Positions 1-5,319 of a DNA stretch of 5,319 nucleotides are shown here, one piece after another. This stretch comes from JACJXF01 sp964349045. GTDB taxonomy: Bacteria > Bacteroidota > Bacteroidia > Bacteroidales > GCA-2748055. The stretch is from contig CAYGFI010000251.1 in NCBI GenBank assembly GCA_964349045.1, forward strand, positions 1-5,319, in the 5' to 3' direction. How positions within the stretch are numbered: position 1 is the first letter of the stretch; the number at the start of each line of letters is the position of its first letter. A model generated the notes under the pieces. It made no database searches. It was not told the DNA's origin and saw only the letters and a program-made list of their open reading frames with translations. The position numbers and the translations under genes were made by a program.

Positions 1-541
1 TGAAAATACCCGTGCAAAGGTAATTTCCGGCATACTGGTTCGCCACTGCCACAGTGGTTGATGCATTATTCACAACTTCGCGACCGTCAGCCATAACAGC
101 GATGTAACGAATTGTCCAGAAGTCGCCTATGTTCAGGGTTAACTCATCAGCAGACATTGGAACAGCGCCAAATTTGAGATCTTTAATGAGGTCGGCATAT
201 GCAAGGGTAAGAGTTTGTGTTTTCTCTTCTGTTGCATTAGCTCCGGCAACATCAATGGTCTTCATTACCACTTCATTGGTAACTTTACCGGCTACCTGAT
301 CCGTATAAGAATTCATAACCTTTATAGATGTGATAGCAGGTCCGACAGGGACTTTAACTACAACAGCAAAGGTGGGAGTTGCACCCAGTTTGTAAGGGAA
401 GTTTGCTGTAACCGGGTTTACAAGTCCCCCGGTTTCAGAACTTTCAGTTACCAGGTCCACATTTTCCAGACATGAGTTTGCAACAAACATCAGGAGGAAA
501 ACGGATGATACCCAGATTGATTTTTGAATTATATTTTTCAT
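1..541 (-). CDS. probable surface lipoprotein of unknown function, partial (C-terminus beyond left edge)
   Basis: An uninterrupted frame starts at ATG 541-539 and runs off the window, giving the first 180 residues. I do not recognise the family. Residues 1-23 look like a lipoprotein signal peptide (MKNIIQKS, a hydrophobic core to about residue 20, then ANSC with Cys24). The lipobox is weak because Asn is at -2 and Ala at -3, but Glu26 and Asp29 after the cysteine would suit surface export. Residues about 47-167 alternate short hydrophobic strands (FAVVVKVPVG, ITSIKVM, EVVMKTIDVAG, QTLTLAYADLI, LTLNIGDFWTIRYIAVMADGR, TTVAVAN), which suggests an Ig/FN3-like beta-sandwich. At residues 170-180 YAGNYLCTGIF looks like the start of a second beta domain. 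It follows the SusD-like gene by 36 bases and is probably co-transcribed. The position suggests a SusE/SusF-like or other surface binding role, which is inference only. An in-frame TAA at 565-563 fixes the start. Confidence 0.85.
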   Translation of the reverse strand, partial: MKNIIQKSIWVSSVFLLMFVANSCLENVDLVTESSETGGLVNPVTANFPYKLGATPTFAVVVKVPVGPAITSIKVMNSYTDQVAGKVTNEVVMKTIDVAGANATEEKTQTLTLAYADLIKDLKFGAVPMSADELTLNIGDFWTIRYIAVMADGREVVNNASTTVAVANQYAGNYLCTGIF

Positions 542-577
542 GTTTTTTGAAAATTTCGTGAATTAAAATTTAACATC
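542..577 (-). promoter_or_regulatory. leader between the susD-like gene and the third lipoprotein gene
   Basis: The gap is 36 bases of A/T-rich sequence ending in CAAAAAAC before the ATG, with no Shine-Dalgarno motif. Two AAAATTT copies on the plus strand (550-556 and 564-570) could pair only through A-T bases around an 8-base loop. There is no G/C stem and no following T-run, so this is not a convincing terminator. The sequence therefore favours co-transcription of the third gene with the SusC/SusD pair. Confidence 0.4.
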
Positions 578-2152
578 TTAGAAATTGTCCTGAGTATCCC
601 ACCAAACACGGGTGTTGAGGTTATCAGGGCCGCCAAGAAGAGTAACTCCCGCATCTTTGTTGGTTGGGTTTCTACCGGCTTCATCAGTCGGGTACATAAC
701 CCTTACAGGAATTTTACCAGCATTCATACCATCTTCAGCAGGGGTAAGAACCGGGTATCCAATGCGTCTCCATTCGAACCATGACTGCAGACCCTGGTCG
801 AACATGGCAACCCATTTCTGGGTACCAATCTGTTCCATTGCAATAGAGGCATCATAATTCCATCCGCCATAACCAATGAAGTCCTCCAATGCATAATCAA
901 CGATATCCTGAACTTCATCCCAACCCCATGAAACGAAGGTTGCACCCCATACATCTTCTAATTCACCGGCAAAATAATCATGGTTTTGCATATAAGATGC
1001 TTCAATACCTGCATCATAATAGGTTTCAGCTTCTGCATCGCCCTTACCTGTGAGATAACCCTTATGAGCAGCTTCAGCAAGTATAAATTGCAGTTCTGCA
1101 TAAGTCATTAATATACCGGGAGCAGTTGCCTGGACGTAGAATGTTCCGATTTTTGATGTGTATTTCAACCCGTTTTCATTGTAAATTGCAGCTTTTGCAG
1201 AAGTCAAACCATTAGGCATACCTTCATAATCGTCATTTCCATCCAGCTGGGCATATAAAGAAACCCTGTAATCCGGGCTGCCCGGATCGGTATATAACAT
1301 ATCAATTAAGGTTTTACTTACCCTGTGGTCGTCACGGGTCTTTCTGTTCTCATTATTAGGATGATTGTTAGGGGCAGATCCAAGATACTTCAAAGCAGCA
1401 TTGTCTGAGTTATCTTCGAAAATCGGATATTTAGGATTATCAACCATTTTTGTTAATTCAGTGGTAACAAAAGCGGCATCCTTAGCGGATATGCGAAGGA
1501 GTAAACGCATACGCAGTGAATTGGCAAACTTTTTCCATGATACCACATCACCGCCATACAGAATATCACCCTCAATGTCTTCATTACCGGCATCAAGAAG
1601 ATCATTAGCGGTTGCAAGGTTTGCAATCAGAGCCCTGTAAACTGATTCCTGTGAATCATATGCAGGTGAAAGGATTGCACCGTCTTCAGCTGCAGACTTC
1701 CAGGCTTCTGTGAATGGAACAGGTCCGAAAAGGTCAGAAAGAACAGAAACGACGTATGCCTGAAGAACATTTGCAACTCCCAGGTAATTATCAAGTTCCT
1801 TTTCAGTTGCAATCTTTTTCAGCAGAGCAATGTCCATTCCGTTGGCAGCATAAAAGCTGGACCATGTATTGTTAATAACACCGGAACGGGGAACATAGCG
1901 GTCTTCGTCGGTGTACTGAGCTTTGGCCATGTGCTGTACCCAGCCACTACCCATTTCGTGACCGAGGAAGATTTCATGAACCCGGTCGGTCATACTTTCA
2001 ATCGCGTTAGGAAGGAGCATCTTTGGCGATGCCAGTTCCAGTGCAGCTTCATTCGGATTATTGTTAATCTTATCAAGATCCTTGGTGCATGATAGCAGAA
2101 CCAGGGAAATTGCAAAAACTAAGACAAATCCTTTAAATATTGTTGTTTTCAT
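578..2152 (-). CDS. SusD/RagB-family nutrient-binding outer-membrane lipoprotein
   Basis: This complete 524-residue surface lipoprotein is the partner of the receptor encoded 24 bases upstream; in known SusCD complexes SusD caps the barrel and binds the ligand. A signal peptide ends in the lipobox LLSC, with Cys22 as the lipidated residue. It is followed by TKDLD, whose acidic residues fit a Bacteroidota lipoprotein export signal to the surface. The DLDKINNNPNE motif (25-35), SDLFGPVPFTEAW (139-151), the helical W-KKFANSLRMRLLLRIS stretch (206-222), the TPR-like helix TYAELQFILAEAAHKGYL (350-367) and QKWVAMFDQGLQSWFEWRR (445-463, then IGYP) together point to the 'SusD-like_2' type rather than to the classic starch-binding SusD; this subgroup call is from memory of the family. 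Residues 402-433 are unusually rich in aromatics. The start is fixed by in-frame TAA (2158-2156) and TAG (2170-2168) just upstream. The frame is intact. Ligand unknown. Confidence 0.96.
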   Translation of the reverse strand: MKTTIFKGFVLVFAISLVLLSCTKDLDKINNNPNEAALELASPKMLLPNAIESMTDRVHEIFLGHEMGSGWVQHMAKAQYTDEDRYVPRSGVINNTWSSFYAANGMDIALLKKIATEKELDNYLGVANVLQAYVVSVLSDLFGPVPFTEAWKSAAEDGAILSPAYDSQESVYRALIANLATANDLLDAGNEDIEGDILYGGDVVSWKKFANSLRMRLLLRISAKDAAFVTTELTKMVDNPKYPIFEDNSDNAALKYLGSAPNNHPNNENRKTRDDHRVSKTLIDMLYTDPGSPDYRVSLYAQLDGNDDYEGMPNGLTSAKAAIYNENGLKYTSKIGTFYVQATAPGILMTYAELQFILAEAAHKGYLTGKGDAEAETYYDAGIEASYMQNHDYFAGELEDVWGATFVSWGWDEVQDIVDYALEDFIGYGGWNYDASIAMEQIGTQKWVAMFDQGLQSWFEWRRIGYPVLTPAEDGMNAGKIPVRVMYPTDEAGRNPTNKDAGVTLLGGPDNLNTRVWWDTQDNF

Positions 2153-2176
2153 ATTTTATTGCTTTTTCTAAGTTCC
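2153..2176 (-). promoter_or_regulatory. susC-susD intergenic leader, A-rich, no terminator
   Basis: The gap is 24 bases. In the minus-strand direction it reads with A-runs directly before the SusD ATG (AAAAAGCAATAAAAT). The only purine-rich G-containing piece (GGAA) is at its far end, more than 15 bases from the start, too distant to act as a normal ribosome binding site. No stem-loop is visible. This supports a single transcript with translation of the SusD-like gene starting without a Shine-Dalgarno sequence. In-frame TAG and TAA rule out a receptor-lipoprotein fusion by readthrough. Confidence 0.45.
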
Positions 2177-5100
2177 TTAAAAATTAACACTTATATTAAA
2201 TCCTAAGCTTCTGGCTGAAGGCAACTGTCCAAATTCAAGACCCTGAACGTTAGTATTGTCAAATGAAGTTTCAGGATCGATATGAGGGACTTTAGCCCAA
2301 AGGAGCATAAGGTTTCTTCCTACGAAGGAAACGCTGAGGTCACGGATAGGCAGATTTCCCAGTTTGGGGAACGTGTAGCCGAAAGTAACTTCGCGCAATT
2401 TAATATAGCTGGCGTCAAAAACGCTGGGATATGCAATGCTGTTCTGGTAAACGGCTTTGTTATATTCTTCAGCAGTTACGACAACATCGTTGGGTACAAA
2501 AGTACCGTCTGGAAGTTCTTTGGTACCAATACCAACTATACCGCCTTCTCTTCCAATAAGGGTTTCTTCAAGTACCCCTGCATAACGGCCCCATGTGGTA
2601 GTCATGGAATAGAGTTCCCCACCTTGCCTGGTGTCGATCAAAACGCCCAAAGAAAGGTTTTTAAACCTGAAGTCGTTTTTCATACCACCGATCCAGTCGG
2701 GCTGATAGTTACCCAGAATTTTCAGATCACCCTGATTCGGAACACCTCCTTCATTCAGGATATTTCCATCAGGATCGCGTGCCAGGTCATATCCATAAAG
2801 TGAACCATATGGTTGTCCGGGGATAGCCATAACCTGTAAACTCCAATAGGTTCCGAGAACATATTGTTCAACACCGTCGGCCAGTTCAACAACTTCGTTG
2901 GTGTTTTTGGCAAAGTTGAAAGTCATATCCCATGTAAAATCTTTGGATTTAACCGGGGTAATATACAACATTACTTCTATACCTGAATTGTCGATGCGAC
3001 CCGCGTTGATATTCTTTGTTAAATACCCGCTGGCCGCAGAAACCGGGATGGCGATAATCTGGTCCGTAGCTTTTGAATCATAGTAGGTAGCGTCCAGGCC
3101 CAAACGGTTGTTTAAGAATTTCAATTCAAGACCAAACTCAAGAGAGGTTACAAACTGAGGTTTCAGCAAAGCATTAGGAAGATTATTAGGTACAAACTGG
3201 TTCAGCAGCTTGGTACTTGCATTCCAGCCATCACCAAAGCTCATGGTGGGAAGGATAGAGTATGGATCAGTATCACTACCTACCTTAGCCCATGAACCTC
3301 TTATTTTACCATAGTTAAGTACGTTGGAGTCCATATTCAGAAGATCTGTGAAAATACCGCTAAGAGCAACGGAAGGATAGAAGTAAGAGTTTTCCGTTTC
3401 AGGCAATGTACTTGACCAGTCGTTTCTCCCGGTTACATCAAGTGACAGAGCATTCAACAGGGTAACCTGTCCTGAAAAATAGAAACTGTTGATTCTCTTA
3501 AGTTTTGAGTTGTTGGAAGCAACCACAGGAATTGCTGAGTTGGCAACGTTATAAACTCCAGGAACTGCAAGTTCCCCGGCAGTACCACTTGAATAGTTAT
3601 AGCTGTAATCCATACGGCTACCACCGGCGCTCAATGAGAAAAAGAGATCCTGGCTTAACTGTTTTGAAGCCGTCAACAGGAAGTCGGAGTTGATTTCCCT
3701 AATGGTCCTGGTTGATTCGAAATAGGATCCCGGAGGATTGTCAATATCATCGGCTGCTCTTTTTTCTGTATTGATGTTGGTGTAAATATCACCACCGGTT
3801 CTTACAAAAGCGCTTAACCAATCGGTAAACTGGTAGCTAACTTTTGCATTACCCATAAATCTTTCCCTCTGCATACTGTTTGTATTCTCATACAGTGTGA
3901 AGAAAGGATTATTATGATAGTTATAGTTCCAGCTGTTTTTGGATCCGTCAGCATTGGTATAATTTCTGAGGTTATCCATATTAACCTGGCGGCCAAACCA
4001 AATAAACTGTTGCATAACGTTCTGGGAATCGTAACCGTAACCCGGTAAATTATTTGAGTTTGAATTATTATAGGTTGCACCACCGCTTACTGCCATCTTG
4101 TTGGTAACATTCAGGCTACCGTTCAGATTGAGGTTTTTCTTGGTAAGGTCGGTATTGGGAACCATACCTTTCTGCTCGGTACCTGTGTAGGATAAGCGGA
4201 AAGCTGATTTATCGTTACTACCGGAAACAGCTACGTTAGTTGATGTTGTATGTCCTGTATCGAAAAGTGATTTTACGTTATCAGGTTGAGAAACCCAGGC
4301 AGTAGTTTCACGAACACCTGCTGTACTTACCGGTGAATCCCACTGTGGAATCATAAGACCTGCATCAAGTTTAGGTCCCCAGCTTTCGTCAGTTCCATCA
4401 TTGATACCGCCACCTGCGCCATCAAAGAATTCAAATCTGCCGCTTGATCCTTGACCGTATCCATTCTGGTAATCAGGAAGTCTTAAAGGATTTTCGAAAG
4501 AAGTAGTGTTGCTAACGCTAACGCCAATTCCTTTGGAACCTTTACCTGATTTGGTTTCAATAAGAATAACACCATTGGATGCGCGTGATCCGTAAAGAGC
4601 GGCTGCATTGGGCCCTTTCAGTACGGTCAGATTTTCAACGTCGTTGGGGTTGATGTCGGCTGCTCCGTTACCTCTGTTAACAGATTCATTACCGGTACCT
4701 CCCATGTTTGAATTGTCAATAGGAATACCGTCAACAACGAAAAGAGGCTGGTTGTTACCACCCAGAGAAGCTGCACCTCTAAGAACAATTCTGGTAGATG
4801 CGCCAACAGCGCCCGAACTATTTGTAATCTGCGCTCCTGCTACTCTACCGGATAAAGAGTTGATGATGTTTTGTTCACGGGCCTTGGAAAGGTCATCGCC
4901 GGAAACATCCTGTACGGAATATCCGAGTGATTTCTTTTCCCTGGAGACACCCAGAGCCGTAACAACTACCTCACCAAGATCAAGGGCGTCGGACTCCATC
5001 ACCAGGTCAATAATTGTTCTGCCTTCAATGGCAACATCCTGGGATGTCATACCAACAAAGCTGAAGCTTATTGTGCTTGCGCTCTGTGGAACATTCAGTT

Positions 5101-5284
5101 CATAGTCGCCATTAAAATTAGTTACTGTTCCTATTGTAGTTCCTTTAACTACAACCGACACCCCGGGTAGTGGCGACCCGTCATCGGCACTGGTCACATT
5201 ACCCGTGATCTGTACATTCTGTGCCTGCAAAGCCTGGAAACCTACAAACACAAAGAATGCCAGTAAAACTGTAAATCTTTTCAT
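2177..5284 (-). CDS. SusC/RagA-family TonB-dependent outer-membrane receptor
   Basis: This is a complete 1035-residue outer-membrane transporter of the SusC family, which imports oligomeric nutrients into the periplasm with TonB energy, in complex with a SusD lipoprotein. Seen in order: a Sec signal peptide (residues 1-21, probable cut after ALQA); a carboxypeptidase-D-regulatory-like beta domain (about 26-100, with PLPGVSVVVKGT and GTVTNFNGDYEL); a TonB-box-like stretch DLGEVVVTALG (102-112); a plug (about 114-245) with VVDGIPIDN and the family hallmark VLKGPNAAALYGSRASNGVI (221-240); then a beta barrel. The barrel has the usual NGYGQG and ESWGPKLD motifs (274-306), and near its end GRNL (989-992), HIDPE and QLPSARS, finishing in Phe. 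Length is normal for the family. There is no N-terminal STN (secretin/TonB short) domain, so direct trans-envelope anti-sigma signalling is not indicated. The ATG is the only plausible start: an in-frame TAA lies at 5314-5312 and no GTG or TTG lies between. The substrate is not determinable. Confidence 0.97.
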   Translation of the reverse strand: MKRFTVLLAFFVFVGFQALQAQNVQITGNVTSADDGSPLPGVSVVVKGTTIGTVTNFNGDYELNVPQSASTISFSFVGMTSQDVAIEGRTIIDLVMESDALDLGEVVVTALGVSREKKSLGYSVQDVSGDDLSKAREQNIINSLSGRVAGAQITNSSGAVGASTRIVLRGAASLGGNNQPLFVVDGIPIDNSNMGGTGNESVNRGNGAADINPNDVENLTVLKGPNAAALYGSRASNGVILIETKSGKGSKGIGVSVSNTTSFENPLRLPDYQNGYGQGSSGRFEFFDGAGGGINDGTDESWGPKLDAGLMIPQWDSPVSTAGVRETTAWVSQPDNVKSLFDTGHTTSTNVAVSGSNDKSAFRLSYTGTEQKGMVPNTDLTKKNLNLNGSLNVTNKMAVSGGATYNNSNSNNLPGYGYDSQNVMQQFIWFGRQVNMDNLRNYTNADGSKNSWNYNYHNNPFFTLYENTNSMQRERFMGNAKVSYQFTDWLSAFVRTGGDIYTNINTEKRAADDIDNPPGSYFESTRTIREINSDFLLTASKQLSQDLFFSLSAGGSRMDYSYNYSSGTAGELAVPGVYNVANSAIPVVASNNSKLKRINSFYFSGQVTLLNALSLDVTGRNDWSSTLPETENSYFYPSVALSGIFTDLLNMDSNVLNYGKIRGSWAKVGSDTDPYSILPTMSFGDGWNASTKLLNQFVPNNLPNALLKPQFVTSLEFGLELKFLNNRLGLDATYYDSKATDQIIAIPVSAASGYLTKNINAGRIDNSGIEVMLYITPVKSKDFTWDMTFNFAKNTNEVVELADGVEQYVLGTYWSLQVMAIPGQPYGSLYGYDLARDPDGNILNEGGVPNQGDLKILGNYQPDWIGGMKNDFRFKNLSLGVLIDTRQGGELYSMTTTWGRYAGVLEETLIGREGGIVGIGTKELPDGTFVPNDVVVTAEEYNKAVYQNSIAYPSVFDASYIKLREVTFGYTFPKLGNLPIRDLSVSFVGRNLMLLWAKVPHIDPETSFDNTNVQGLEFGQLPSARSLGFNISVNF

Positions 5285-5319
5285 AGATAAAAATTTTAGG
5301 TTTATAAATAGTTAATAAT
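5285..5319 (-). promoter_or_regulatory. A/T-rich leader of the susC-like gene, no Shine-Dalgarno
   Basis: These 35 bases are almost entirely A and T and contain no GGAGG-like element before the ATG, as is usual in Bacteroidota, where translation starts rely on A/T-rich unstructured leaders. I see no good match to the phylum's TAnnTTTG -7 promoter element in the part available, so the promoter is probably further upstream, outside the window. The in-frame TAA at 5314-5312 separates this gene from anything upstream in that frame. Confidence 0.4.

Noticed and set aside
215..475. An 86-codon plus-strand frame at the left end
   Set aside because: It is antisense to the third lipoprotein gene, whose minus-strand frame stays open from 541 to the edge with a lipoprotein signal and proper spacing to its neighbour. 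The plus frame is Cys/Arg/Tyr-rich low-plausibility protein.
549..570. A/T inverted repeat in the gap before the third gene, considered as a terminator or attenuator
   Set aside because: The stem would have only A-T pairs and lacks a following T-run in the direction of transcription. A/T-rich leaders give such repeats by chance.
1211..1378. Asn/Asp-rich region of the SusD-like protein (about residues 259-313) considered as a tandem repeat
   Set aside because: PNNHPNNENR and DGNDDYEG are low-complexity loop sequences without a repeating unit at protein or DNA level.
541..2179. All three genes lie in the same reading frame (gaps of 24 and 36 bases), considered as a hint of readthrough fusion or an ancestral single gene
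   Set aside because: Both gaps hold additional in-frame stop codons and each gene has its own signal peptide. Two gaps divisible by three are expected about one time in nine by chance.
2282..2803. A 173-codon open frame on the plus strand, antisense to the barrel's C-terminal part
   Set aside because: No signal peptide, domain or own leader is visible, and the minus-strand frame carries the conserved SusC C-terminal motifs here. Treated as chance.
4608..5105. A 165-codon open frame on the plus strand, antisense to the N-terminal part of the receptor gene
   Set aside because: It lies wholly inside a gene with clear family-wide motifs in the other strand, and its translation is Ser/Thr/Pro-rich with no recognisable domain. 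It is a shadow of the codon bias of the real gene.

Overview
The window shows one side of a SusC/SusD-type outer-membrane nutrient-uptake locus from a member of the Bacteroidota. All genes lie on the minus strand and read from right to left. The phylum call rests on a complete SusC/RagA-family TonB-dependent receptor followed directly by a SusD/RagB-family lipoprotein, on the loose lipoprotein signals, and on A/T-rich leaders with no Shine-Dalgarno sequence at any of the three starts. Nothing here fixes the genus or species.

Layout, right to left: 5319-5285 is a short A/T-rich leader. 5284-2177 encodes a 1035-residue SusC-like receptor with a signal peptide, a carboxypeptidase-D-regulatory-like domain, a TonB-box region, a plug and a barrel. 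A 24-base gap follows. 2152-578 encodes a 524-residue SusD-like lipoprotein of the type that begins with a D-x-INNNPN motif after the lipid cysteine. A 36-base gap follows. 541-1 encodes the first 180 residues of a third probable lipoprotein, which runs off the left edge and which I do not recognise. The gaps are short and contain no convincing terminator, so the three genes are probably one transcript. All three starts are fixed by in-frame stop codons just upstream.

Inferred working model: the SusD-like protein sits on the cell surface as a lid over the SusC-like barrel. Together they capture an oligomeric nutrient and import it into the periplasm using TonB energy. The third lipoprotein holds the place where SusE/SusF-like or other surface binding proteins are often found, so it may assist in capture. 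No glycoside hydrolase, lyase, sulfatase, peptidase or regulator is inside the window, so the substrate cannot be named.

I found no undescribed system. There are no RNA genes, mobile elements, CRISPR arrays, frameshifts or long non-coding stretches. The points most worth a second look are the unknown third lipoprotein and an aromatic-rich segment in the SusD-like protein.
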